Assembly: GCA_039679645.1 (NCBI GenBank)
Contig: JBDKUO010000029.1
Span: 1-64,000, forward strand
Reading direction: 5' to 3'
Length of the DNA: 64,000 bases
From: Armatimonadota bacterium
GTDB lineage: Bacteria > Armatimonadota > UBA5829
The position numbers were made by a program, and so were the translations under genes. Position 1 is the first letter of the stretch. The number at the start of each line of letters is the position of its first letter. The notes below the pieces were generated by a model. That model was not told the DNA's origin. It saw only the letters and a list, made by a program, of their open reading frames with translations, and did no database searches. Shown here piece by piece: positions 51,343 through 59,952 of this stretch.

Positions 51343-52646
51343 TGTCGCTATTTAGAGCATCGGCAACACAAACAAACCTTGAGCCTTGGCCGGGCGTATG
51401 GATGACCGGCTACGGAGCCAGAACCAAACCCGCCGAGGGCACGCACGACCCGATCATGGCTCGCGCACTTATGATAGATGCCGATGGAGTATTTTTTGTA
51501 ATTGTCTCGTGTGATCTGCTCGGTATTGGCACACAGGATGTCAACGACATACGCAGGTGCATTCATCAGCGTGCCGGTATACCGGAAAGTGCAATTATGG
51601 TCGCGGGCACTCACACGCACTCAGGCCCAGCCACGCAGTATCAACGTGGAGTCATGGGTGTGCTCAACCCCGAATGGCTCGCAAAGGCGAAGGAGAAGAT
51701 TGTCGAGGCTGTCTGCACACTGCCGGGCAAGCTGGAACCTGCTACATTTTCATACGCAAAGTCAAAAATCGAAGGCTTCGGTTACAACAGAGCGGATAAA
51801 ACTCGCACTATTGACGAGGATTTCATAGTCTTTAGCGTAGACTCCTGGGCAGGGACGAACATAGCGACCCTCATCAACTTCTCTACTCATGCGGTCACTA
51901 TGGGTCCCAAGAATTTGCTGTTCTCGGGAGACTTCCCGGGCGCGGCTTGCAGGAAACTGAGTGAGACTAGAGGCGGCATCGGGCTGTATCTGGCTGGAGC
52001 TGGAGGCGACGCCGATCCTGTAATAAACCGCGACAGGGGCTGGGGAACCGGCACATTTGAGGACGTCGAAGCATTCGGTAATATGCTTGCAGGCAAAGCC
52101 GATGAACTCCTAGGCAGCGCTCAAAAGGTCTGCACAGTGAAGATCAAAACTCTGAGCAGGACAGTAGATATGCCGATGGCTGAGCCTGTCTCAGATGATG
52201 AACTTGCTGGACTGATAGCCGAGTATGAGTCGGCCATAGCTAAGGCAGGCGAGGCGGGGAAGACAAGCATCGAGTCGGCTATGCTGGTATGGGCAAACGA
52301 TCTTAAAAATGCGATCCATAACAACTCGGTCCCTAAAACAACTCCTGTCGAGATATTCGCGGCAAAGATAAATGACTTCAGCCTTGTCGGTGTGCCCGTC
52401 GAGCCTTATTCGGATATAGCGCTGGCTGTTAAAGCAGATATGTCGCCGTCGGTCTGCGCATTCGTGGGTTACTCGAACGGGCTCTACTGCTACATACCAG
52501 CGAAGTGGGAATATGAGCAGGGCGGTTACGCATCAACGGCTTATCGTTGGTTTGAAGGGATGATGACAGGCTTCTGCGAAGATGCGGACAGCCGCCTGGT
52601 ATCGGCAGTTGCGGAGATATTCTCGCAAATGGATGCGCAGGAATAG
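51342..52646 (+). CDS. neutral/alkaline ceramidase-family protein
   Basis: 434 residues, matching only the N-terminal catalytic domain of neutral ceramidases. Zinc-ligand-like motifs are seen: GTHTHSGPATQY (about 88-99), NFSTHAVTMG (about 181-190) and the active-site-type region LYLAGAGGDADP (about 212-223). There is no signal peptide, so it should be cytoplasmic, unlike true secreted ceramidases. Coupled to the DegT aminotransferase, a hydrolase acting on an N-acyl or amino-sugar compound is more likely than ceramide cleavage. Confidence 0.8.
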   Translation: MSLFRASATQTNLEPWPGVWMTGYGARTKPAEGTHDPIMARALMIDADGVFFVIVSCDLLGIGTQDVNDIRRCIHQRAGIPESAIMVAGTHTHSGPATQYQRGVMGVLNPEWLAKAKEKIVEAVCTLPGKLEPATFSYAKSKIEGFGYNRADKTRTIDEDFIVFSVDSWAGTNIATLINFSTHAVTMGPKNLLFSGDFPGAACRKLSETRGGIGLYLAGAGGDADPVINRDRGWGTGTFEDVEAFGNMLAGKADELLGSAQKVCTVKIKTLSRTVDMPMAEPVSDDELAGLIAEYESAIAKAGEAGKTSIESAMLVWANDLKNAIHNNSVPKTTPVEIFAAKINDFSLVGVPVEPYSDIALAVKADMSPSVCAFVGYSNGLYCYIPAKWEYEQGGYASTAYRWFEGMMTGFCEDADSRLVSAVAEIFSQMDAQE

Positions 52647-52706
52647 AAGCCGATTGCGGCTAAGGCATATTGGGTATACATGAGCAAACTCACCCGGAGG
52701 TAGTAA

Positions 52707-53630
52707 TTGAACACAAATACACGCAGCGCTTGCGTTGATAATATTCTCGATCTTGTTGGAAACACTCCTATGCTGCACCTGTGTAAGATAGCAGGCGGCA
52801 ATGTTTGGGCCAAAGCCGAATTTCTGAACCCGGCGGGAAGTGTAAAAGACAGGGTCGCTAAGTATATAATTGAACAAGCTGAAATCACCGGTAAGCTTAA
52901 GCCGGGCTCTACAATAGTCGAGGCGACAAGCGGCAATACAGGAATTGCACTGGCGTTTGTCGGCAGACTTAAAGGCTACAAGGTCATAATATGTATGCCG
53001 TCGGATATGAGCGAGGAACGCAAGAAGATCATACGGGCACTCGGAGCCGAATTAGTCGAGACCCCCGCCCAGGAGAGCATCGCAGGATCAGTGGCTAAAG
53101 CTGAGGACATCAGACGCCAAATACCCGACTCGTTTTTGATGGGGCAGTTCGTGAACCCACTCAACCCTGAGATCCACTACAAGACCACCGCAGTAGAGAT
53201 ATGGGAACAGATGGAAGGTCACGTAGACGGCTATTGCGCCGGTGTTGGAAGCGGCGGTACTCTGGGTGGAGTTGCCAAGTTTCTCAAGGAAAAGAACCCC
53301 AATGTGCGAATAGCGGCTGTGGAGCCGAGAAACTCTGCCGCCCTACTCGGACATGAGCCGGGGCTGCATCAGATTCAAGGAATAGGTGATGGGTTCGTGC
53401 CTCCTGTGCTGGACGTAGAACTCATTGACGAGGTCATCACCGTAACCGACGACGATGCCATTAACACTACCCGAAGCCTCGCAAGCATAGAAGGTGCGCT
53501 TGTCGGCACATCATCAGGAGCAAACGTTTGGGCGGCGATGCAGCTTGTCAAAAAGCTCGGACCCAGCGCCAGAGTGGCTACTGTTATGCCGGACCGCGTT
53601 GAGAGATATTTCAGCACAAGCCTTATCTAG
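52707..53630 (+). CDS. cysK: cysteine synthase (O-acetylserine sulfhydrylase)
   Basis: 307 residues. Forms cysteine from O-acetylserine and sulfide. The PLP Lys is in NPAGSVKDRVAKY (about 42), the substrate loop is EATSGNTGIAL (about 70), the phosphate loop is GVGSGGTLGG (about 175) and GTSSGAN lies near 263. Start is a TTG at 52707 with GGAGG seven bases before it. The stop overlaps the convergent methyltransferase stop by four bases. Cystathionine beta-synthase-like activity cannot be excluded. Confidence 0.93.
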   Translation: MNTNTRSACVDNILDLVGNTPMLHLCKIAGGNVWAKAEFLNPAGSVKDRVAKYIIEQAEITGKLKPGSTIVEATSGNTGIALAFVGRLKGYKVIICMPSDMSEERKKIIRALGAELVETPAQESIAGSVAKAEDIRRQIPDSFLMGQFVNPLNPEIHYKTTAVEIWEQMEGHVDGYCAGVGSGGTLGGVAKFLKEKNPNVRIAAVEPRNSAALLGHEPGLHQIQGIGDGFVPPVLDVELIDEVITVTDDDAINTTRSLASIEGALVGTSSGANVWAAMQLVKKLGPSARVATVMPDRVERYFSTSLI

Positions 53631-54364
53631 CATTTGCGAAACAGACCTACCCAAAGGAATGGTTCACCAAATAGATCGCCCTTGGAGTGCTTACACATCT
53701 GTCGCAATTCAAGCACATCAAAATACGGGCTGAAGATGTTCATCAGCCTTTGCTTTGAATATCCCAGGCCACCGTGCATACTGCGATCTCTATAGACTTG
53801 CCAGTCGGTAATATCAGCTCCGCCCATCTCCTCAGGCGGCGCTGCGCCCATACAGGTCAAGCCAAATGCTCCGCCGGGTTTGAGCGCAGTAGTTATCAGC
53901 GAGGTAAAAGACATCCTGCGATGCGGTGGTATATGATGGAAGCACCCACAATCATAGACTAAGTCATAGCATCCGGCTTCAATTGGAAAGTCAAAAATAG
54001 AGGAGCATATGAAATTAACATCGACCCCGGCCTCTGCAGCTCTCTCCTTAGCCCATTCGATTGATACGGGTGATATATCTATCGCATCTACACTGCAGCC
54101 CTGCATTGCCATATATATTGCATTTCTACCCGCGCCACAACCAAGTTCGAGCACTCGACCCGGCTGCAACTGATTGCCATCGAACCAGCTAACCAGACTC
54201 TCGTCAGGAGCATCTATGAAGAATGGAATCTGTTTAGACCTGTCAGAATAAAATGAGTCCCACCACTGCGATTCATTGCGCAACAAAGAATCCAGCATAA
54301 GCATGAGATCATCATCGCTGAGAATTGTTTCGTCAGGATTATCGTTCTGCCAGATATAGCTCAA
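53627..54364 (-). CDS. class I SAM-dependent methyltransferase
   Basis: 245 residues. The SAM-binding motif I is VLELGCGAGRNAIYMA (about 70-85), then AIDISPVSIEWA (about 92-103), the acidic motif in YDLVYDCGCFHHI, and ALKPGGAFGL. It resembles TehB/UbiE-type small-molecule methyltransferases (tellurite- or thiol-methylating) in the DCGCFHHIPP stretch, but the substrate is not assignable. It converges with cysK. Confidence 0.85.
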   Translation of the reverse strand: MSYIWQNDNPDETILSDDDLMLMLDSLLRNESQWWDSFYSDRSKQIPFFIDAPDESLVSWFDGNQLQPGRVLELGCGAGRNAIYMAMQGCSVDAIDISPVSIEWAKERAAEAGVDVNFICSSIFDFPIEAGCYDLVYDCGCFHHIPPHRRMSFTSLITTALKPGGAFGLTCMGAAPPEEMGGADITDWQVYRDRSMHGGLGYSKQRLMNIFSPYFDVLELRQMCKHSKGDLFGEPFLWVGLFRKC

Positions 54365-54428
54365 CCGGACCCCCTAACAAAAAAACCGCGCTCACAAAAT
54401 CTATTGCAAGTACGGTTTTTAATCTGAC

Positions 54429-54503
54429 TGGTGGGTCGGCTGGGATTCGAACCCAGGACTCTCGCCTTAAAAGGGCGATACTCTACCACTGAGTTACCGA
54501 CCC
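54429..54503 (-). tRNA. tRNA-Lys (anticodon UUU), CCA encoded
   Basis: A 75-nt cloverleaf: acceptor GGGTCGG/CCGACCC, D stem ACTC/GAGT, anticodon stem TCGCC/GGCGA with loop CTTTTAA (anticodon TTT), T stem CTGGG/CCCAG with TTCGAAT, discriminator A and encoded CCA. All stems pair fully. A weak inverted repeat AAAAACCG/CGGTTTTT at about 54378-54420 may terminate it. Confidence 0.97.
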
Positions 54504-54523
54504 GTCGCCACTGCGACTGTAAA

Positions 54524-54553
54524 ATTATACCATCTTTGGCCGGGCACGGTCAA
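54524..54553 (-). promoter_or_regulatory. sigma70-type promoter of tRNA-Lys
   Basis: Minus-strand TTGACC (54553-54548) and TATAAT (54529-54524) with an 18-bp spacer, 20 bp before the tRNA. Confidence 0.82.
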
Positions 54554-54626
54554 CGCTTGCGCGCATTGATTTTAGATTGATTCGTAAGGCGGCTTGGGCA
54601 TCGGGGTTACAATAAACAAGAAAACA

Positions 54627-54650
54627 GCCCGGCGCTTGATTGCGCCGGGC
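54627..54650 (-). terminator. Rho-independent terminator of the pilin gene
   Basis: Perfect 9-bp GC stem GCCCGGCGC/GCGCCGGGC with a 6-nt loop, followed on the minus strand by TGTTTTCTTGTTT. Confidence 0.88.
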
Positions 54651-54685
54651 CGAATTCTTTTCATCCAAATCGAAAAGCAAAATAC

Positions 54686-55063
54686 TTATTCGAGACCGTG
54701 ATAATTGTAGTCACCCAGAGCCGCGCCCGGATTGTTCGGGCATGTTGCAACAGTACCGATTGCATTAATAGTATTTGCATAGGATGCACCAGTTGACGGA
54801 CAAGTCGGCTCCTGCTTGATATAGTCAGGCCAGAGCGTGCCTGCAATGACGCCGCCATCGGAAAGCTTATTGTCCATTGCATACTGCTCTTTCGCCGTCT
54901 CGATCTGCCGCAGGTTGGCGCAGCAGCTCTTTGCTCGCGATGTTTCTCTTGCGCGCATGAAGTTCGGGATTGCGATGGCAAGCAATATGCCAATGATCAA
55001 AACCACGATCATGATTTCAATCAGGGTGAAACCTCTGCGCCTCTTAGCTGTGAATCTACTCAT
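54686..55063 (-). CDS. type IV prepilin / pseudopilin
   Basis: 125 residues with a prepilin leader MSRFTAKRRRG cut before FTLIEIMIVVLIIGILLAIAIP, including the conserved Glu5. The mature protein is about 114 residues: N-terminal helix (ARETSRAKSCCANLRQIETAKEQYAMDN), then a short globular part with CPSTGASY and CPNNPGA, where cysteines can form a disulfide. It is likely the pilin or a major pseudopilin for the machinery encoded at 20-27 kb. Single gene with strong terminator. Confidence 0.92.
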   Translation of the reverse strand: MSRFTAKRRRGFTLIEIMIVVLIIGILLAIAIPNFMRARETSRAKSCCANLRQIETAKEQYAMDNKLSDGGVIAGTLWPDYIKQEPTCPSTGASYANTINAIGTVATCPNNPGAALGDYNYHGLE

Positions 55064-55237
55064 TTTGTACGAATACCTCCTCCGATTGTTACTGAGCGTT
55101 GGATATAACTTTTTTCCTAAGAGGTTCTTCCATACGCCGATAAGTGTTTAACACATCTTAAACGTGGAGCATACAAAACCGGTAATTGTGCGGGGAAAAA
55201 GGCGTAGATAGTAAACGGGCTGCTGTCGAAACGCATT

Positions 55238-55325
55238 AAAAGCAGATTCCCCACTAATCCGAATTGCAGCTACATCTTCTTGATAAACAAATTCTGCAAT
55301 TCGGATTACAAGTTCGGAATGACAG
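55238..55325. repeat. GATTCC..GGAATGACA element with nested 15-bp inverted repeat
   Basis: Outer arms AAAGCAGATTCC and TTCGGAATGACAG match the compact copy at 60424-60459. Inside lies a perfect 15-bp inverted repeat TAATCCGAATTGCAG/CTGCAATTCGGATTA (55255-55269/55294-55308). The rest of the 55064-55339 gap shows only the pilin leader region. Confidence 0.75.
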
Positions 55326-55339
55326 TAGCGGCCATATGT

Positions 55340-55705
55340 TCAGGCGGAGAATGCGTTTTGAATGATGTCGGACACATGAAGCTTGCCATCCCGGCTCGAT
55401 ACTTCAACCACGTCGAACCTGCACTCGCAATCTCCCAAATTCGACTCTTGCAGATAGTGGCGGGCAGTGATTATCAGCTTTTGCTGTTTGGCAAGCGTGA
55501 CAGACTCGGCAGGGGTGCCGTATTCATCAGTTCGCCTGCACCTGACCTCCACGAACACCAGGCAGTCGCCATCACGCGTGATCAGGTCAATCTCGCCCTG
55601 ACGGCAGCGGTAGTTGGACGCAATTATCCTATAGCCGCGGCTGCCCAGTTCGGCGGCGGCGGCTATCTCGGCGCTTCTGCCTTTTCTAGACCTGGGAGAA
55701 GGCAA
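55340..55705 (-). CDS. YraN/UPF0102 nuclease-fold protein
   Basis: 121 residues from a TTG start, AAGGA upstream, overlapping rnhB by 43 bases. The restriction-endonuclease-like core is RCRQGEIDLIT (about 33-43) and DCLVFVEVRCR (about 47-57), with Asp and Glu-X-Arg at the expected positions. The family is a usual neighbour of rnhB; its function has not been settled. Confidence 0.88.
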   Translation of the reverse strand: MPSPRSRKGRSAEIAAAAELGSRGYRIIASNYRCRQGEIDLITRDGDCLVFVEVRCRRTDEYGTPAESVTLAKQQKLIITARHYLQESNLGDCECRFDVVEVSSRDGKLHVSDIIQNAFSA

Positions 55706-56328
55706 TTTGCGTTCCTTTCAGAGATCGGCGAGAACGTTTTACGATGGCAAGGGCACGGACCCAGGCGCTCAATAGCCTCAATATGAGACTTACAGCCGTA
55801 GCCTTTGTGTTTAGCGAAGCCGTAGCCGGGATACTGCTGGTCCAGATCGACCATGATCGCGTCCCTGGTAACTTTTGCAATAATCGACGCTGCGCCGATA
55901 GAGACGCATTTGCTGTCGCCCTTGACTATAGCCAGGGTCGGAGCGCCAAGGCCGCTTACGGAGAGGCCGTCGACCAGAACATAGTCATATGGTGCGCCCA
56001 TGTTTTCGAGAGCCAGTCGCATAGCCTGATGCGTCGCGCGGAGTATGTTGATCCGATCAATCTCTTCGGGTCCGACAATACCGACACCTACTGCCGCAGC
56101 CTCACTTGATATCCTCTCGAACATCATCTCACGTTTGGCAGGGGTAAGCTTTTTGGAGTCGTCGATGCCCGTCGGGTCGAAACATTCAGGCAAAATTACC
56201 GCCGCTGCCACTACCGGTCCCGCGAGTGGGCCTCTACCGGCCTCGTCCAACCCAGCTATGCTCTCATAACCAATCGAGCGGGCCTGGTTTTCGTAGACCC
56301 ATATGTCAGTGTCCAATTTATTCACCAT
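55663..56328 (-). CDS. rnhB: ribonuclease HII
   Basis: Removes ribonucleotides and RNA primers from DNA. 221 residues. GLDEAGRGPLAGPVVAAAVI (about 26-45) carries the first Asp and Glu, VLVDGL near 116 the third acid, and SIIAKVTRDAIMVDL near 147 the last Asp. The C-terminal HRKTFSPI is typical. It starts nine bases after the lepB stop region and belongs to the ffh-to-yraN operon. Confidence 0.95.
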   Translation of the reverse strand: MVNKLDTDIWVYENQARSIGYESIAGLDEAGRGPLAGPVVAAAVILPECFDPTGIDDSKKLTPAKREMMFERISSEAAAVGVGIVGPEEIDRINILRATHQAMRLALENMGAPYDYVLVDGLSVSGLGAPTLAIVKGDSKCVSIGAASIIAKVTRDAIMVDLDQQYPGYGFAKHKGYGCKSHIEAIERLGPCPCHRKTFSPISERNANCLLPGLEKAEAPR

Positions 56329-56336
56329 ATATCAGG

Positions 56337-57212
56337 TTATCGGGAGAATGATTCCCCCAAGCGGCTGAGAGGCCAAAAGATTAACATCGCTTTGCCCTCC
56401 AGACGTTTTCGGTCCAAGAGGCCCCAGCGCCGGGCATCATCCGAGAAATTGCGATTGTCACCCATCACCAGCAGCCGACCCTTTGGAATTTTGACGACCC
56501 TTGAGCCGTCTTTATCCACACCAATCCATTTTTTAGGTGTCAATTCACTGGGATAGGGCTGATCGCTATCCTCGGAAGTGTAGCTTTCATTCAAGGGTTT
56601 GCCGTTCACATATACTTTTCCAGGAATGACTCTCACGCTTGCCCCGGGTTTACCCATAGCCGCTGCGACTTGTGCGCAGCCGACCTGCCTGCCGTTTGCA
56701 TATATCTTACCATTTTGCAGCTTAACCGAGCACTCGTCTTCTTCCTTCCGACAAGGTGCCAAGGCGATGCGAAGGTCATCATGATAGTAAGGGATGTGAC
56801 CTATGAGAACATATCCGGCAGTCACACGAACACTGTCGCCAGGAACGCCCATCACGCGCTTGATATAGTCGGCTTCGTTATGACCTGCTGATTTGGGAGA
56901 CTTAAAGACAACTACATCGCCCAGTCTCGGCTCTCGGAAACGATATATGAGCTTATTTACCAGGATGCGATCATTTACCCGAAGTGTAGGGACCATGGAT
57001 GCTGAGGGAATATAGAATGCCTGCACCAAAAAAGGCCTTATGAGCAAAAACACAAGGCCAATCGCAAGCGCCAAAGACTCTGCAATCTCGGCTACAGCCT
57101 TTGCATGTGCAAATCGCTGCCGGATGAGTATAAACCTGGCAGCGATCAGAACTGTGATCAAACCGATCACGGTATATATATTGAGGTTTGCAAGTCTCTC
57201 GGTAATGCTCAT
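56337..57212 (-). CDS. lepB: signal peptidase I, copy 1 (downstream)
   Basis: About 291 residues from the ATG at 57212, which gives [10 protein letters not shown], identical to the first residues of copy 2. Two N-terminal helices (IYTVIGLITVLIAARFILI and [17 protein letters not shown]), catalytic Ser in IPSASMVPTL, catalytic Lys in DYIKRVMGVPGD, and the GDNRNFSDDARRWG box. It cleaves signal peptides on the outer face of the inner membrane. No clear ribosome site; upstream sequence is repeat-like. Confidence 0.92.
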   Translation of the reverse strand: MSITERLANLNIYTVIGLITVLIAARFILIRQRFAHAKAVAEIAESLALAIGLVFLLIRPFLVQAFYIPSASMVPTLRVNDRILVNKLIYRFREPRLGDVVVFKSPKSAGHNEADYIKRVMGVPGDSVRVTAGYVLIGHIPYYHDDLRIALAPCRKEEDECSVKLQNGKIYANGRQVGCAQVAAAMGKPGASVRVIPGKVYVNGKPLNESYTSEDSDQPYPSELTPKKWIGVDKDGSRVVKIPKGRLLVMGDNRNFSDDARRWGLLDRKRLEGKAMLIFWPLSRLGESFSR

Positions 57213-57220
57213 AATTACGT

Positions 57221-57267
57221 AACAGGCAACAGGCAATAGAACTGCTGCCTATTGCCTGAGGCCTGAT
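57221..57267. repeat. inverted heptad array between the signal peptidase genes
   Basis: AACAGGC/AACAGGC/AATAGAA on the left faces GCCTATT/GCCTGAG/GCCTGAT on the right, so the array folds as a hairpin (GGCAATAG/CTATTGCC). It fills most of the 62-bp gap. Confidence 0.8.
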
Positions 57268-57274
57268 TACTGCG

Positions 57275-58168
57275 TTAGTGAATCCATCGGATGCGAGTTA
57301 GCGGCCAGAAAATAAACATCGCCTTGCCGAGCATGCGTTTTCGGTCCAGAAGACCCCAGAAACGTGCGTCATTGGAATTGTTACGATTGTCACCCATAAC
57401 CAGGAGTCTGCCCTGAGGAATCTTTACGGCAGGCTTACCCTGGTATTTTACAATCCACTTCTCCGGCGTGGCCTTCTCACCCGAAAGCATTGGATACGGC
57501 AGATCGGGGTCCTCAGCGATATAAGGCTCGTCGATCGCTTTGCCGTTGATATAGACCTTGCCCGGGAACACTTTTACCTTCGCTTTAGGGTCGTTGGCGG
57601 CAGCGGCTATCTCTGCATGAGTTACGCGACGGCCATCGACATAGACATCATTGCCCTTTAGGAGCACGCACACATCCACATCGCCATCGGGCTTGGCATA
57701 AGTGCCCAGCAAATCACGCAGATCGACGTGAGTATACTTCATATCGCCGATCATAATGTAGCCCGCCGTTATCCTGATCTTATCACCCGGCACGCCAATA
57801 ACACGCTTGATAAAGTCCTTTTCGACCGGCTCACCGGGTGTCGCCTCAGGCGGAGCCTTGAAGACTACAACATCATCAAGCTTTGGCTCCTCAAAACGGT
57901 ATATAAACTTGTTGACAAGTATATGGTCTTGCTCAAGGAGTGTCGGGTGCATGGACGCCGATGGAATAAAAAACGCCTGCACGATAAACGGCCTGATCAA
58001 CAAAAAGACAAGCGCCATCGCTACCGCAAGCGATTCGGCGATCTCAGCAACCGACTTTGCAAACGGATGTTTTAATTTCAGCAGCACAAACCTGATTATC
58101 AGCAAAACAATAACCGTAATAATCACGGTCGGTATGCTGAGGTTTGCGAGCCGTTCGGTAATGCTCAT
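57275..58168 (-). CDS. lepB: signal peptidase I, copy 2 (upstream)
   Basis: 297 residues, a close paralogue of the following gene. Two membrane helices, Ser in [10 protein letters not shown], Lys in [12 protein letters not shown], and [14 protein letters not shown]. Extra residues include a [12 protein letters not shown] stretch before the Lys. The ATG overlaps the rplS stop by four bases with GGGAG upstream, so expression is coupled to the ribosomal protein. Confidence 0.93.
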   Translation of the reverse strand: MSITERLANLSIPTVIITVIVLLIIRFVLLKLKHPFAKSVAEIAESLAVAMALVFLLIRPFIVQAFFIPSASMHPTLLEQDHILVNKFIYRFEEPKLDDVVVFKAPPEATPGEPVEKDFIKRVIGVPGDKIRITAGYIMIGDMKYTHVDLRDLLGTYAKPDGDVDVCVLLKGNDVYVDGRRVTHAEIAAAANDPKAKVKVFPGKVYINGKAIDEPYIAEDPDLPYPMLSGEKATPEKWIVKYQGKPAVKIPQGRLLVMGDNRNNSNDARFWGLLDRKRMLGKAMFIFWPLTRIRWIH

Positions 58169-58515
58169 CTTGCTCCCTGGCGTTCCTTGATCTTGGTGGC
58201 CTTTCCGACTTTCTCACGCAGGTAGTAAAGCTTGGCTCTGCGCACCGCGCCTCTGCGGGTCACTTCAATCTTGGCGATCCTGGGAGAATGCAGCATAAAC
58301 GTGCGCTCCACGCCTATGCCATGCGCGATTTTGCGGACGGTAAACGACGCTCGCACACCACCGTCTTTCTTGCCGATGACAACGCCCTCGAATACCTGTA
58401 TTCGCTCTTTGTTGCCCTCGATGACGCGGTTGTGTACGCGAACCGTATCGCCCGGTCCGAAGACCGGCGCGTCGATCCTAAGCTGCTCAAACTCTATCTG
58501 GTCAATTATCTGCAC
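58165..58515 (-). CDS. rplS: 50S ribosomal protein L19
   Basis: 116 residues at the 30S-50S interface. [20 protein letters not shown], shown here in two pieces [10 protein letters not shown] and [15 protein letters not shown], and [36 protein letters not shown] are diagnostic. GTG start with AGGAGG six bases before. Confidence 0.97.
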   Translation of the reverse strand: MQIIDQIEFEQLRIDAPVFGPGDTVRVHNRVIEGNKERIQVFEGVVIGKKDGGVRASFTVRKIAHGIGVERTFMLHSPRIAKIEVTRRGAVRRAKLYYLREKVGKATKIKERQGAR

Positions 58516-58534
58516 TTGAATCCTCCTAAAAAAA

Positions 58535-58584
58535 GCTGAGAGCGGAGAGTGGAGAGCTAAGAGCCCGGAACTGCCACCGCTCAG
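58535..58584. repeat. ~50-bp dispersed repeat, near-identical to 12910-12959
   Basis: Begins GCTGAGAGCGGAGAGTGG, continues in 7-bp steps and ends CCGCTCAG, so the two ends can pair. About 45 of 50 bases match the copy at 12910. A second small hairpin, CGGGAC/GTCCCG, lies at 58603-58619 next to the trmD stop. Confidence 0.85.
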
Positions 58585-58620
58585 TTATGCCTAGAGTTAC
58601 TGCCGGGACCAAATGTCCCG

Positions 58621-59379
58621 TTATTCGTGATTCACTTTACGCTGGTTATCAGACTCCAGCATGCGTATTAAATCTTTATCTTCTTCTGTCAGCGGCGCGC
58701 TCACAAGCAGATCAGGCCGCCTTTTGAGCGTTCTCTCTAGTGATTTCTCGCGACGCCACTGCGCTATTTTGGCATGATTGCCGGACACCAAAACCTCGGG
58801 CACGCTCATACCGCGAAAGTCTACGGGCCGAGTATACTGCGGGTACTCCAACAGCCCACTCGAAAACGAATCAGTCTCGGGCGATGTCTCATCTCCCAGC
58901 ACTCCCGGTATCAACCTGGACACGGCATCGGCAATCACAAGCGCCGCAAGCTCCCCGCCCGTCAACACATAATCGCCAATTGAGACCTCATCGGTCGCCA
59001 GATGCTCGCGTATACGCTCATCTACGCCCTCATAACGTCCACATATAATAATTACGTGACTCTCGCGCGCAAGTTCCGCTGCCATTTTCTGATCGAACCT
59101 CCGGCCCTGCGGAGTCATCAGAAGTATTCTCGGCTTAATGCCGGGCACGCGGGCTTTCAAAGACTCAACGGCCTCAAAGACCGGCTCAGGCTTCATCACC
59201 ATCCCCGGTCCTCCGCCGAACGGAGCATCGTCCGTAGTGCGATGCTTGTCGTGCGTAAAATCGCGCAAATTGACCGCGTTTATCTCGATCAAACCTCGCT
59301 GCCTTGCTCGACCGAGTATGCTCTCGCCTGTCACCGCATCGATCATCTGCGGGATGGTCGTTATTATTTCTATGCGCAT
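58621..59379 (-). CDS. trmD: tRNA (guanine37-N1)-methyltransferase
   Basis: 252 residues. Methylates G37 in tRNAs reading CNN and prevents frameshifts. SPOUT-fold knot residues are present: [10 protein letters not shown] (about 54-63), [10 protein letters not shown] near 87, [10 protein letters not shown] near 114 and [14 protein letters not shown] near 135, with the LEYPQYTRP stretch near 178. Part of the rimM-trmD-rplS block. Confidence 0.96.
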   Translation of the reverse strand: MRIEIITTIPQMIDAVTGESILGRARQRGLIEINAVNLRDFTHDKHRTTDDAPFGGGPGMVMKPEPVFEAVESLKARVPGIKPRILLMTPQGRRFDQKMAAELARESHVIIICGRYEGVDERIREHLATDEVSIGDYVLTGGELAALVIADAVSRLIPGVLGDETSPETDSFSSGLLEYPQYTRPVDFRGMSVPEVLVSGNHAKIAQWRREKSLERTLKRRPDLLVSAPLTEEDKDLIRMLESDNQRKVNHE

Positions 59380-59397
59380 ATTTATCTGCGAAAGGGT

Positions 59398-59434
59398 GCG
59401 CCCTCACCCCAACCCTCTCCCCCAGGAGAGGGAG
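59398..59434 (-). repeat. REP-like hairpin element, family B copy 3
   Basis: GCGCCCTCACCCCAACCCTC start, then CTCCCCCAGGAGAGGGAG; almost identical to the reverse complement of 3048-3083. It ends two bases before the rimM stop codon. Confidence 0.82.
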
Positions 59435-59436
59435 AA

Positions 59437-59952
59437 TTACTCCTCCGGCAATAATCCGGGGATGGGATGGATCACCATTAGCCCTTTTTTAATGTCAATT
59501 TTCACAATGATCTGCTTGATAGCCGGTATAAGCACACCCGCGCTCGTCTCATAGACATCATTCGCGCCGCCCTGCATTATTTCGACTATCTCGCCAAGTT
59601 CTCGGCCATCGTCAGTCACTACTTTCAAGCCGATCAGATCAAAGAGATAAAAGCTGCCCTCGGGAAGCTCGCCGACTTCGGAGCGGTCTATCACAAACTC
59701 TGCGCCCCTTAGGTCCTCCGCCGCATTTCGGTCGTCAATTCCCTCAATCTTGAGAGTAATGCCGCCCTTGTGCGAAATATTCCGCTCGACTTTTGACGTA
59801 AAACGCCTGCCCTTGACGGTCTTCACTGCAACAGGCCGGCCCTTATCGAAGCGCTCAGGAAAATCGGTGCGGATCATAACCTTTAACTCGCCCCGCACAC
59901 CGAACGGCGCAACGACTGTGCCTATAACGATATCTGCGTTATTTTCCGGCAT
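59437..59952 (-). CDS. rimM: ribosome maturation factor RimM
   Basis: 171 residues from the ATG at 59952; it binds S19 and helps assemble the 30S head. The N-terminal RimM domain has IGTVVAPFGVRGELKV (about 10-25) and the C-terminal PRC barrel has GSFYLFDLIGLKVV and GANDVYET, LIPAIKQII. Overlaps ylqD by 14 bases. Confidence 0.94.
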   Translation of the reverse strand: MPENNADIVIGTVVAPFGVRGELKVMIRTDFPERFDKGRPVAVKTVKGRRFTSKVERNISHKGGITLKIEGIDDRNAAEDLRGAEFVIDRSEVGELPEGSFYLFDLIGLKVVTDDGRELGEIVEIMQGGANDVYETSAGVLIPAIKQIIVKIDIKKGLMVIHPIPGLLPEE

